A stretch of DNA of 64,000 nucleotides from Diadema setosum (GCF_964275005.1 NC_092686.1:16217190-16281189); one strand, 5' to 3'. Counted from the stretch's first letter, positions 12,195 to 23,501 are shown. Notes: generated by a model not told the origin, from the letters alone. A program made the numbers and translations.

Positions 12195-15100
12195 TCTCAT
12201 GTGAATTTTTAAAGAATTCTTTCCAGTCCTATCCTGGACTTCGACTTCATATGAAGCGTACCCATCCCAGGGAATTCTAAGAAGAAGACACCGCTCTTCT
12301 CTCAGACAAAGTATCGAATAGATGGTCAACTGAAGATGTCTCCATTTTGGCGAATTTGGAGGCTCGGCTTCCCCCCAACACTCGATTTGTCAATCAGGCT
12401 TTCTTAGCCCTCCTTCCAGAGAGGAACCTCGATGCTATTAAATATCAACGTAAGAAACCTACTCACAAGGCGCTCATACGCCGATTACACGATGAGATGG
12501 CTAACGATTTGCCACCCGGCGATACGAACTTGGTCGGAATGATGATGTCAGATGAATTCAATGCTAATGAGTCCTCCCAAACTTCGCAGCCAGAGGGAAC
12601 TCAACATACTTAAGACATCTTACTTGACAGTATTAACGCCTCCCTACTTCAATTCAATTGTGACAATGTACGTGATGAGGTCATTGCAGATGACCTCCGG
12701 GGATTAGCTACGGCTATTTCCACAGGACAAGACCTCGTATATGATGAAATAATGGAGCACATTGGCCTTAGGCAAGCTCGTGCAACTCAGAATAGGATGC
12801 CGTCCGTTCCAACCCTTCCACCCAATGTCTCCAACCGCAGATGTAAGAGACTTCATTACAGAGTCCACCAGGAACTCTTTAAGATGAACAGACGTCACCT
12901 GGTTACACACCTTTTAGATGACCAGCCTTTGGGGAACACTGGTCCTGACAAGTCCATTGCCCACTTGTTCTACTCCGGAATCTTTGGGAAGACGCCTGTT
13001 CCCGACTCCGCTCCTATCGAAATCAAGGAGACAGAGCTCGTAGATGAACGGAATCATCTTTTGACACCCATCTCATCAGATGAAGTTTCCAAGAGCCTCA
13101 AGAACATGAAGATGAGCAGTGCTGTAGGACCAGATGGGATCCGGTGTCTTGATATTATCAACATTCATCCTCAGCTCCTTGCTACACTCTTCAACCTATG
13201 GTTGGTCTCTGGGCGCTTGCCCGACGCCCTACGAGTCAACAATACTACTCTTATTCCCAAGGGTCACGCCGACCCTTCGGATATTTCTTGTTGGAGACCA
13301 ATCACAATTTGCTCCATTCTTCTACGGATTTACACCTTTCTAAGGCTACCGTACTCAACCCAAAGCAGAAGGCGTTCATACCAATCGATGGTTGTCTCGA
13401 GAACATGACGCTTCTTGATAGCCTTATCAAGGAATACAGAGATGGGAAACGGTCGTACTTCGTCATCTTCCTTGATCTTTCCAAATCGTTCGACTCGGTA
13501 CACCACTCTTCCATATTGAGGGCATTATCTCGGCAAGGCCTTCCAGTGGGCTTCACTGATATCATCCGTGACTTGTACAAAGGCATTAGTACAAGAATCA
13601 AGACTCCATCTGGAATTTCTGATCCCATACTCATGCGGTGTGGAGTCAAGCAAGGTTGCCCTTTGAGTCCACGCTTGTTCAACCTTGTGTTAGACGAACT
13701 TGTTGACAGCGCTCCTAAGCACATTGGTTTGGAGCTCCATGGCTGTCGTCACCCTATCATCGCTTTCGCTGATGATCTCGTTCTGACTGCAGAAAGCAAA
13801 ACGGGCCTTTCGTTTCTTCTTGACCACTGCATCAGATTCTTCCATGCTCGTCAGATGCAAATCAATGCCAGTAAGTCGGCGTCTTTCGGCGCGACAATGG
13901 TCCATAGACTCGGGGATCAACACATCTCCAAACTCGTCCCCCTCACTGAGTCAGAATGGTCAGTTCAAGGTACTCCGATTCCATGCATCTCGGACGCCAA
14001 TACCACTCGGTATCTTGGACTTCAGTTTGGATCCACCGGCAAGGTCAAGACCGATCTTAAGCCGAATCTCAAGTCCTGGCTCAGCAAGATTGAGGGTGCC
14101 TTCCTCAAACCCTTCCAAAAAGTATCCATTATCAAACAGTACCTGGTGCCCAGGCTTCTGTACCAGTTTAGTGCAAGCCGTTTCCCTCGATCTACACTGA
14201 ACAGCCTTCGGCAGATCTTGAATGCGGCAGTCCGTCGAGTTTTGCACCTTCCACAGTCCTCAAATCAGACGATCCTGAATCTGCCTACATCCTTGGGAGG
14301 TCTTGGTGTCTCCGATGTTACCGTGGCGGCTAGCAAACTTCGACTCGGCGCCTTGTCCTGTCTTGCCAAATCGAAGGATCCAACCATCAGATCCATCTTT
14401 GCTTCCGACCTGGTGCAGAAGGAACTCGGTGAATTGATTAAAGATCTGAACCTACCATCAATCGAACTCAACAAGGATCAGATCGAGGCTACTATTCGTG
14501 AGAACATCCAAGTGAAGCTACAGAGTTTTGCTCAAACGAAACAAGGACAAGGTATTCTTGCCTTCAATCACCCTGCATCCACCTTGTGGACTACTCATCC
14601 TACTGTCCTTGAAGGCGACATGTATGTTCATGCTGCCGCCCTGAGGTCCAAAACCATGCCTTGTAAGAACAATCTGGCTTTCACTGGAGGTTCGACTGAC
14701 TGTCGTCACTGCGGAGGCGTCCGCGAGACAACAGCCCACATTCTTCAATCCTGTCCCTCTGTTCTAAGGTCCCAGCAATCTCGACACAACTATATTGCCA
14801 AACAACTGGGATGCTTCCTCAGCAAGGAATATGGTGTCAACAATATCCACTCGGAACCGCTGATTTCCACAGCAATTGGGAACTTTCGGCCAGACCTGGT
14901 CGTGATCGACAACAAGAAGCGACATGCCTACATCGCTGATGTCTCAGTACCCTACGAGAAAGGTGCGGACACCCTACTCAATTCGGAAAAGAGCAAGATA
15001 CTGAAATATGACCAAAGTGAAATTGCCCGTGAGGTCAAGACCAAGTTTCAAGTATCCACTGTATCCGTTGAAGGTGTTCCCGTTGGTGCCCGTGGTGCCA

Positions 15101-15219
15101 TCCTCAACTCTAAGTCCAAGTACTGTGGACTACCTCTCACAATGAGACAACTCTCTGTCCTGGCTCAATTAGCAATTAAAGGTTCCATACTTTGCTTCAG
15201 GTCTTTCATGAAAGCCTGA
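12195..15219 (+). pseudogene. R2/HERO-like polyprotein: ZF, Myb, RT, RLE
   Basis: A degenerate C2H2 finger near 12200-12270 has one Cys and the two His (GLRLHMKRTH) but lacks the second Cys. RWSTEDVSILANLEARLP (about 12315-12370) resembles the Myb-like motif of R2 proteins. RT motifs follow: VGPDGIR (13126), FLDLSKSFDSV (about 13468), GVKQGCPLSPRLF (about 13640) and the FADD catalytic box (13765-13776). The C-terminal knuckle CRHCGG...HILQSC lies at about 14701-14753, and the nuclease RPDLVVID...IADVSVPYE at about 14889-14963. In-frame TAA codons at 12278 and 12611 and a frame change near 13330-13345 break it. From about 13345 to the stop at 15217 it is open. The protein makes the cDNA copy and nicks target DNA. 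Confidence 0.85.
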
Positions 15220-15545
15220 AGGTTGTCCAGTCGCCCTCCTCTAGAGTCGGTTGGTTGTGGTGCCCCTTAGGGGGGCGACGGTCTCTACGGGGTTTTGGGT
15301 GTCGCTCACCTGCGAACTCTGGGCCCGCGGGCTTTCATGCCTTAAACTGCGTGGCTGACGGTGGGGCCCGACCCCACGGCCGCCGGTCCCTCGACGGGAC
15401 GACCGGTGATAGTCCCAAAGAGGATGGGGTCTGATTTCCAATGCAATAATATGAACTTATCACTTCTCCACCTTAATTTTTGTTGGAACTCACCCTCTCG
15501 CACTTTCTGTCAATAAAAAGTTCACAAAGTTCACAAGTTCACATA
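15220..15545 (+). other. Structured GC-rich 3' UTR of the R2-like element
   Basis: Several self-complementary segments lie here: CGCCCTCC / GGGGGGCG (about 15232-15280), GTGGGG-CCCGA-CCCCAC (about 15361-15377) and GTCCC-TCGAC-GGGAC (about 15386-15401). R2-type reverse transcriptases recognise 3' UTR RNA structure, so these are candidate recognition hairpins. The tail ends in three GTTCAC words spaced 8-9 bp (about 15519-15542) instead of a long poly(A). Confidence 0.55.
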
Positions 15546-15640
15546 AAAAGCCTGGAATTTGTGCCTGAAACCTGGCAAGACACGGAAGAAATCACTGTTT
15601 CCTATATCCTGCACACTATTCGGACAATCAGATTTTGAAG
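15546..15640. repeat. Unit-B remnant on the far side of the insertions
   Basis: It contains GAATTTGTGCCTGAAACCTGG and TTTCCTATATCC, matching the array at 8.9-9.8 kb. It marks the right edge of the inserted block. A unit-A remnant follows at 16296-16350. Confidence 0.75.
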
Positions 15641-15841
15641 GCAGCAGAGAAGGGGGAGACCCCCGACTGATCAATGGAAGTCATTTCTTATTTGCAAGGA
15701 ATGGATCACTACAGGTAAGTGCACCGAGTTCTGCATTGTTTGACTGCAACTCTTGTTGTTTTTTTTTTAGAAATGTCCCTATAATCTGAATAAGGTTACA
15801 TACTTTATTGAAATGAATACGCTGAACAGTAATTTTCACAG

Positions 15842-16180
15842 CCTATGATCACCAAAAAGATCTGAACACCATTAGTCTCAAGCATGTCATGTGGGAAAAC
15901 CACACTACCAGAGAGATCACACTTCCTACACGATATTCGAAATCAAGTTTCAGATGGATCACCTCTCAGCTGCAGGATAAATTGCGGCTTGAAGATCTCC
16001 TAAAGCAGGGCTCGACACTAACGGTGGCCCGGTGGCCCGGGGCCACCAAAAACGCACGTCGGGCCACCAAAAAAGGTCGGATGTTTGCCTTTGGGCCACC
16101 AAAAATAAAAGATAGTGTGGAGCCCTGCCTAAAGGGACCAATCAAAATTTCAAGCCTTGATATACCAGTGCAGCTTTGAA
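15842..16180 (+). CDS. Candidate exon of unknown protein, disrupted by a hAT MITE
   Basis: A good acceptor (AATTTTCACAG) ends at 15841. It is followed by an open frame beginning YDHQKDLNTISLKHVMWE and running to RLEDLLK at 16005. The frame enters a 122-bp MITE there and could resume as GPIKISSLDIP after it, to a stop near 16178. A second exon-like segment with donor ACTACAG|GTAAGT ends at 15714. I recognise no family. The exon call rests only on splice signal and open frame. Confidence 0.3.
16006..16127. mobile_element. hAT-type MITE with 7-bp target duplication
   Basis: Terminal inverted repeats are CAGGGCTCGACACTA on the left and TAGTGTGGAGCCCTG on the right, one mismatch apart. CCTAAAG is duplicated directly outside both ends (15999-16005 and 16128-16134). 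CAGGG-type ends and about 8-bp duplications are hAT features. Internally GGGCCACCAAAAA occurs three times. No ORF, 122 bp. Confidence 0.85.
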
Positions 16181-16371
16181 GCTTCTTTGGTCTGAGCTGG
16201 ACCACACAAAGAAAACTGAAAAGGCAAGTAGGGATGAATTGACACAACTTTCACTTCACTCGCTTTCAGTCAAAAGAAAATGAGAACTGAAATTCAAAGC
16301 AATGCAATGCATAACTTTTTCTGTTTCGTATTTTTCAAAACTGTCAGAATTTCAGAAAGTCGTCACGCCGT

Positions 16372-16379
16372 ATGCAAAT
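16372..16379 (+). promoter_or_regulatory. Octamer motif ATGCAAAT
   Basis: A perfect octamer (POU/Oct-type binding word) about 150 bp upstream of the start codon of the SGNH gene. A single 8-bp match is weak evidence; the location just outside the unit-A repeat and ahead of a spliced gene is why it is listed. Confidence 0.3.
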
Positions 16380-17059
16380 TAGCCATAATGAGGTTCCGTG
16401 TACCAGTGTTTACTTGATGCGCATGACTGTCTCCCGAATTTGAGGTTTCATGGGATTTTGCGAGACTCTGTACAAGCTCCAATACAGTTGCCATGCAGTT
16501 AGCGCTAGTGTATACGATTTCAACATGGTGGGGTGAGTCCAATTACCCGTTTCGTACTCTTCATTTTGATATAAAATTTGTCCATACTTAAAAATATTTT
16601 CAATGTTTAATCTCTCGTTAAATTTATCTTATATTTTGCTTGTTGTTTTGATGTATTCGAAACATAAACCTCTATTTTGCTGGATCCTGGCTGGTATAAA
16701 ACTTTTCAGCCTCTAATTTTTTTTTTTTAAAATTCGGCAGAGGAAGCATGTACCGATACTTGTTTTAAAAATCGAAAAGATGCAATATCTGTAAGTTACT
16801 TAAAAATTTGTTAAAAAACTGACTAAAAAGAGACTTGCACCGGAAGTTGCGATCGCCGAAGTCAAGATTTTTCCTACATATGGCGTGAAGATTGACGTGT
16901 CCTTGAAAGTATTTTCTCACGACGTCAAGAATGTGTAGTCCCATACGTTGCAAATCTTGTAGTAAATGTTACTAACATGAACAAGACTAGAGTAACGTCT
17001 AACATTTTTAACAAAACTCAAAAGTAAGAGTAAGACAGTCGACTGCCAAAGACTTTTTA

Positions 17060-17410
17060 GTGATACTTTAACTGATGAATAGACCTCAAGAGTGGTATTG
17101 TAAAATCAAATGTAGATCTAGACTCTAGATCTCAACTCTCTAGGTCTAACAAGTTAGGACTCTATTACTAGTCTCTAACTGTTAGATCTAAATTATCGTT
17201 TAACTTTAAGACTTAAGTTTTAAAGCAGTCTAACAAAGATCTAGAATCTAACTCTATTATTAATTATTAATTATTACTAGTCTAATCTATTGACTATTGT
17301 GAAAGTTTAATTCGAAATTGTAATTAAATTCAGGCTGTAGACTCTAGATAGATTTAAGAACATAGAGGTCTAGATCTAGAGTCTATTGATGATGATTCTA
17401 AATCTAATCT
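17060..17410. repeat. TCTAGA/AGTCTA-rich low-complexity tract in the SGNH intron
   Basis: Words TCTAGA, GATCTAGA, AGTCTA and CTAACTCT recur throughout the 926-bp first intron without a fixed period. A similar tract occurs at about 29220-29420. No TIR or ORF is present. Confidence 0.6.
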
Positions 17411-17995
17411 TGAGCTGAAAAACTAATGGTTTATTTTTTAAACTCATTTTTACCCCAGGTTTTTCCCACCAGTGCAGAAGATTGTATACTTTGGTGACTC
17501 GATTCTCAGAAATGTATGCCAACATTTTTCATCAGATTTCCCAGTAGAAGTTCATTGTCTTCCTGGAGCAACTTTTCAAGTTTTGCAATCCTATGTTTGG
17601 TCTTTGAAGGATCCTCATGCTGATATTGTAGAAACAGTCATCCACGTTGGAACAAATCTTTTCAACAGTGTTTGGCAAAAGGATCGTGTACATTTTATGA
17701 ATTTACTGTGTTCTCTGAAAGAGAAATATTTGTCTGCAGATTTATTTATTTGTGATATCCTCCCACGTTGGGACTGCGATTTATTATATGAACAATCTCT
17801 GCATTACAACAGAAAAATTAATGAACTCTCAGGTCAACTAAACTTTCAGACCCTGAAATGGAGCAGAGACTTCAATGATTGTGACAACCTCTTGCCCCAG
17901 ATGGGCTGCATCTTAACAAAATTGGGAAAGCCTTTCTAGCACAGGAAGTAGAAATTGGAATCAACCAATATTCAGGCTTTCAAGCAGGATAATGT

Positions 17996-18105
17996 ATAAA
18001 AGTAGGAATAAAGTAGGAACAAAATCTCTAAAAAAGTAGGAAAAAGTAGGACATGAAAGGGAAAAAGTAGGGCATTAAAGAAAAAAAGTAGGAATAAATC
18101 AGGAC
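17996..18105. repeat. AAAAAGTAGG minisatellite, left subterminal
   Basis: Repeated AAAGTAGG words with variable spacers lie directly inside the left TIR of the 5.4-kb element. Confidence 0.8.
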
Positions 18106-19322
18106 ATGTGCAGGCTTTTTGGAGTAGTTTTCGTCGATACTCACCAGAACTCTTGATGCTACATGTAAATCTTAATTTGTACTCACAACCCTGCTGCCTC
18201 AGCCTCACTTTTGCTCCTGGGAGAGCCTGAAAAATACAACAAAGGCAGACGTTCGTTAGAACAATGTCAGGAAACAAGCACAAATGCATGTTCAACTGTA
18301 CAGTCAATATGAATCTTGATCACTTATTACAATACTTATATAGAAAAGACATAATTTTGTGATTGACATGAACACCTACCATATATGTGATCCTGCATCG
18401 CAAACACCAACAAAAAGTTGCCAAACATGGATTTTTAATTAAGAGCAGATTCTGAAAGAGCAAACTTAAATATGAAAAATGATGTATAACTCGATTCAAA
18501 TGGACTCTCCAAACCTATCCTTATATTGGAATGAAAGCACACACTCCAGAAAATGTGAACTGAGAAAAGGGGCTCCAGAATGTTAACCACTGGAGCTACA
18601 ACAATGAAGAGATTATCAGATTAAGCTGCGCATGCTTTATTAACACATTCTGTAGGTGATCAATGCCAACTTTCAAAGCAGAAGCATCGTCCTTTCTAAA
18701 GTTATTAGAGTTGAAAGTTAAAAGTATGGACAGGGTTTTTAAGAAATGAAAAGATGACTCTATGAGAAACACCTAATCACACTATTCTACCAAAAAGTGT
18801 TCCAGAAAAAAAAAAAACCTGCTAAAAAACACAATTTCCTTTTTGTTTTATGATCCTACACTTTAGTATAATATTATAGAAGAAGACTTGCTCTTTCAGA
18901 AAATATGAAAAACTCAAGATTGGCGGGATTGGCCCATATCATCTATTTTCAGTCCTAATACAAAATCAGTGCATGCAACCTTTTGTTGGTTTTGTGATGG
19001 ACGGTCACATATCATCCCACAAAATATGACATAAACATTCCATGATGTTAAGTTATACACCTATGCCAAAGGTATGTTATACACTTCCATAATTAAAAGA
19101 TGGCATCTTTTATCTACATTCATTTGAATGTTTTGAAGTTGTGAAGATATGTGTTTCATTCCAAAATGTAAAAAAGATTGGAAATAAGGATATTTGACAA
19201 AAGCAACTTAAAAAACATGACACTTTTATCTACTTTCATTTGAAGTTATTCAAGTGATGCTTACAACAACTTAGTATGCTTTCAGGTTCCAGCTGAATGA
19301 CCATGAGATAAGCAATATACTT

Positions 19323-19947
19323 ACTTTCCAAAAGACTTTCAATTTCAAATACATGTAAGCACTTAACATGTGTTCAAACATTTCAAAATAACAGGATAAT
19401 TTAAACTACTTATATGTAGTGCTCAGTATCAGTCTCTAAGAGCATGTGTTATCATATTACATTTCTAGCAAGACATGCATGAAGAATGGGTTGTCTCATG
19501 ACAGTGAGGCCTTACGAAGTGAAATTATATCTTTCCAAGAGACTTTCAATTTCAAATACATGTAAGCACTTAACATGTGTTCAAACATTTCAAAATAACA
19601 GGATAATTTAAACTACTTATATGTAGTGCTCAGTATCAGTCTCTGAGAGCATGTGTTATCATATTACATTTCTAGCAAGACATGCATGAAGAATGGGTCG
19701 TCTCATGACAGTGAGGCCTTACGAAGTGAAATTATATCTTTCCAAGAGACTTTCAATTTCAAATACATGTAAGCACTTAACATGTGTTCAAACATTTCAA
19801 AATAACAGGATAATTTAAACTACTTATATGTAGTGCTCAGTATCAGTCTCTGAGAGCATGTGTTATCATATTACATTTCTAGCAAGACATGCATGAAAAA
19901 TGGGTTGTCTCATGACAGTGAGGCCTTACGAAGTGAAATTATATCTA
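19323..19947. repeat. Three tandem copies of a 207-bp unit
   Basis: The phrase GACTTTCAATTTCAAATACA recurs with its C at 19336, 19543 and 19750, exactly 207 bp apart. Copies differ at only a few bases, so the duplications are recent. There is no ORF in the unit. It sits inside the 5.4-kb element. Confidence 0.95.
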
Positions 19948-21096
19948 CCAATGAATTGACATCTTTATTTTGCAAATCCTGACCCACTACAAATCTACAC
20001 ACTCAGATACTGTGAGTTTATGGCAGTGTCCACAACTGAATTTCCAGTGATATAGATTATCTTCATAATCATATGATATAGATGGAAACACAAGGCAAGC
20101 TCAATTTGAAACACTTAAACCACTAGAACACAAAACAGCCACAGAGAGAGAGAGAAAAAAAGTAAATACTTTACATTTCAGCATTAGAGAAATGTAGTAT
20201 TCTTGCATGTAGAGTAACATAAGACTGTAATATAACCAAATGACTCCACTTTACAAGATGTGAGGAGCATACATGTACATCTGCTTTTTGTTTCTCACTC
20301 ACTGTAGTCTTACCGACTTTATAGGTAGCAAAAAATGACTCTATTTTTTGATAATTTTCTGTAGATAACAAATAAATAAGTTTTCATTTCTTTGGTGTTC
20401 TGTTGATGCTAGATTCCATCAATATTCTTGAATCAACTTACATTTGTTAATTTAGAAAGAGTTGTAGAAAATAATCATTCTGTACTTTCCAATGACTTAC
20501 TACTGTTTGCAATATTTGCCACATTTACTGGACATAGTTAATAGTTCTTTACATTCAACTTTTTTTCAGCTCATCATGACCCTTTTTGTTGAATACACAT
20601 ACAGCTATTTGACCTTTTCAAGAAGATTCTCCATTTTGCAATTATTCCAGCCACTTTTAAGTTCATTCAATATTCTTGAAATCAAACTTCTTCATATCTT
20701 TTGAGAATATTACATCCTTCCGCCTTTGAAATTTTACATGGTTGAGACTCCGCTTTTCATTCTCCAGATATTTTGCTGGCTCAGTATTTCAGCATGTTAA
20801 TCTTATAAACTACTCTTTGCAAGATCTGGAGAATAAATATACAGTGACTGTCATTATCATTTTAGTCCTTGCTAGCTTCTCTGATTTCTCTGGTTGTTTG
20901 AGTACAAATACACTCTAGGAGATCTGTATATTTACCATGCAGTTCCCATTCCCCCCCCCCCTTAAATACAGTGTATTTGTGCCCTTTCAATTTTGATACT
21001 CTCCATTGTTCTGTTGGTTTTCACCTTCAACTTAAAGTTTTGTATGTTGACACAATTGGCATACACATCCATCCATTCACTTTTTTTCTTCTTTAA

Positions 21097-21636
21097 AGGA
21101 CAAGTTCACCTTCATTAACATAAGGATTGAGAGAATGTAGCAACATTAGTAGAACACATCATTGATAGTTTGAGGAAAATTGGACAATCCGTTCAAAAGT
21201 TATGAATGTTTGAAGTTTTTGTGCAGTCACCGCTGGATGAGAAGACTACTGCAGTGTATGATGTCACATGTGTACAACAATATAGGGAAAATATAAAGAG
21301 AATTTCACAAAATTTCATTTTTTGAAAAAAAAGTACTCATTCCCTTGACTTGTTACTGACATATGTTATGGGTAATATTATTCCCATTGTATTTAGAAAG
21401 AGGCAAGTCAGGTGCTCTTTTTTTATGTGAAAATAAGTGAAAATATGTTGAATTTTCTTTATATTTTCTTTATACTGTTGTACTCATATGACATCACGAG
21501 CCTTAGTGGTCTCCTCATCCAGCGGTTCCAACACAAAAATTTTAAATTGTCCAATTTCCTCAAATTTTCACTGATGTGTTCTACTAACATTGCAGCATTC
21601 TCTCAATCCTTATGTTTATGAAGGTGAACTTGTCCT
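21097..21636. mobile_element. TTAA-flanked MITE with long TIRs
   Basis: The left end AGGACAAGTTCACCTTCATTAACATAAGGATTGAGAGAAT is mirrored by the right end finishing AACTTGTCCT, with TIRs of roughly 60 bp. TTAA abuts both ends (21093-21096, 21637-21640). It is 540 bp with no coding capacity. A GGATGAG phrase in its right half (21517) is also found at about 46353, so diverged relatives exist in the window. Confidence 0.85.
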
Positions 21637-22516
21637 TTAAGAAGTTTCCCTGTCTCACATTTTACCAAGACTCTTTCAGATGGTTCAATATTTTTGATAT
21701 GTCACTTCAAATGACTCATCACACTTTGACCACTTTCATTACGAGATTTCTGTTCTACCATTTTCTCATATCTTGTTCAAACTAGCTGGGTAATAAAAAG
21801 ATGTTCAGCCTTAACTAAAATTTGCAAGATCTGTGGAATAAAAAGACATCATGGCTTCTAATTTTACTGCAACTTGTTTCCTCCAAACTTAACAAACTGT
21901 TCTTGGCGGTTCAACTTAAAACATCCACACACTTGCTCTTATTTGTGGAATATGCATTCATTATCTTTCCTAAATGTTAGGGTTTTTCTCAGGTAATGCT
22001 TTAGATGGCTTTTCTCTCTACATATTCCTGATAGTTTGTAAGTGTCATCAGGAAGTGAACTTCAACGTCTCATGGTTTAAACTTCAATCAATCTTTAAAC
22101 GTTACTGAAATATTATTTTTGTGTTTGTTTTCTGTGAAGTTCTTCCATTTCCTACTTTCTTTTAAGTTCTTCGAGGTAATGTATGTCTTGCCTATGATGC
22201 AATTCAACCTCTTAAACAATACTTGTAAGATGTATACATTACAAGCTATCAACTTTTAAGATTGTCCATAAAGAGGTTTCTGCTCTATTAGTCTTTATCT
22301 TTCACGATGGCTAAGTAATTACTATTGTTCTCACTCCTTGTTAACAATTTGTGGGATCTGTTAATTAAACATTTCTTCTTGTTCATCTGATTTTTCAGCA
22401 ACTAACTTTCCTCAGCTGTTTACCTTCAGATGAATTAAGGTTTCTAGTAGTCATATCTACATGTACCACCTGCCCATGATTCAAATAGATATCACAAGTC
22501 ATATGCCTCATGTTAA

Positions 22517-22650
22517 AGGTCCAGTTTACCTTTGGGAGCAGTGCTTTTGATTTAGCCTCAGTAATATGCAAGTTTCATGCAAATAAGTCCCTACTAATCC
22601 ATGCTTTCTTGGGAATAACTCATCCTCACATCAACCAGATCGAGTTTCTG
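22517..22650. mobile_element. One-ended MITE fragment
   Basis: TTAA at 22513 is followed by AGGTCCAGTTTACC...GGGAGCAGTG, similar to the fragment starting at 4335. No right end was found. Confidence 0.4.
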
Positions 22651-23261
22651 TGGTGAAAAGCTTACTTTTATTTTAAGTTTTTCATATTGTAATCATTGTT
22701 AATTATTATCAAAACATATATTACTGAAGGATTTCAGGCAAATGGGATCTGAAAGTGTCATTTCTTGTTTTGACATGACCTTTACGATTTACGTAGTAAA
22801 CCATATTTTAGCAAAGGAAATTTCTGTTTTCTGAGGATTTGCATGCCAGCACATGCATTAGACATGATATGCTTGAACTCTACATTCATTAAAACTGGCT
22901 GTAGGCAGCATTATTCCCTCAGTTGTAATCTTTGGAAGTCACATGTCAAATTCTACTTTTAAGTATATGGCAAGCTTACCTGGTAATTTTGAGCCATGAT
23001 GAGAGCTGGTTGAGCACTGCTCTAAGTCCTAGTCTGCAATATCAGTGGGATCAATCACATCTGCACAGGAGCAAAAGCTGAGGCTGGCAGCAGTCTTGTG
23101 GTTGATTGGTCTGTGTTATCCCTCTTTCATACTGAAGAGGCTCTCCCCACCAGTAAGAATCTGCAACTAGAGTCTACTTATCATTTCTGATTATAAAATA
23201 TTCAAGTACCGGGTAGCCTTGCACATTTTTTTTTTTTTTGGCGGGATTTTTCACCAAAAAA

Positions 23262-23357
23262 GTAGGAAAAAGTAGGAAAAAGTAGGATTTTGAGCAAAAA
23301 AGTAGGAAAAGTAGGGACAGCAGTAAAAAAGTAGGAAAAAGTAGGAAAAGTAGGGCC
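23262..23357. repeat. AAAAAGTAGG minisatellite, right subterminal
   Basis: About seven AAAGTAGG words directly inside the right TIR of the 5.4-kb element, on the same strand as the left array. Confidence 0.85.
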
Positions 23358-23501
23358 ACTTGAAAGCCTGAATATGATCAATCCAAGACAGTCAAGTCAT
23401 GTGCACGTGAGCAGCCTCCGATATGGATTCCAAAGGAACTGAAAATCTTGCATCGGAAAAACAAAACAAAAAAAGAACCTTCTTCCATGGACAGAAACTG
23501 A

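Larger units (their letters stand above)
12140..15545 (+). mobile_element. R2/HERO-like non-LTR retrotransposon (RLE class), decayed
   Basis: The order is N-terminal zinc finger, Myb-like motif, reverse transcriptase, CCHC knuckle, restriction-like endonuclease, structured GC-rich 3' UTR and a short repeated tail. This is the architecture of R2-type non-LTR elements. The 3' end falls at a remnant of the unit-B tandem repeat, not in 28S rDNA. The 5' boundary is unknown. Confidence 0.8.
17971..23372. mobile_element. 5.4-kb DNA element with 14-bp TIRs and TA duplication, no transposase seen
   Basis: The left end TTCAGGCTTTCAAG and right end CTTGAAAGCCTGAA are perfect inverted repeats flanked by TA on both sides (17969-17970, 23373-23374). 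Both subterminal zones hold AAAAAGTAGG minisatellites in the same strand orientation (17996-18105 and 23262-23357). Inside these, CTCAGCCTCACTTTTGCTCCTG at about 18196-18217 is matched in inverse near 23065-23090. The interior shows only short meaningless ORFs, a 207-bp triplicated repeat and a nested MITE. Removing the element with one TA restores an open frame in the SGNH gene, which supports a true insertion. The superfamily is unassigned. Confidence 0.6.
16525..23501 (+). pseudogene. SGNH/GDSL-type hydrolase gene, spliced, frameshifted and split by an insertion
   Basis: Exon 1 is ATG GTG GG (16525-16532) with donor GTGAGT. The acceptor TACCCCAG ends at 17458, and exon 2 continues the frame as MVGFFPPVQKIVYFGDSILR. 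SGNH blocks are visible: block I GDS, block II Gly (LPGATF) and block III HVGTN. The final Asp-His block (PDGLHL) is present only one frame away, after a C4 run at 17895-17898, so a 1-bp loss removes it. In that frame the ORF reaches a TA at 17969 where a 5.4-kb element begins. The same frame resumes after the element (QSKTVKSCAREQPPIW) to a stop at 23499. SGNH proteins are esterases/lipases, and such domains also occur in retroelements; the substrate here is unknown. The frameshift could be a sequencing error. Confidence 0.6.

Noticed and set aside
12140..15545. Canonical 28S-inserted R2
   Set aside because: No rDNA sequence flanks the element; the right flank is the unit-B tandem repeat.
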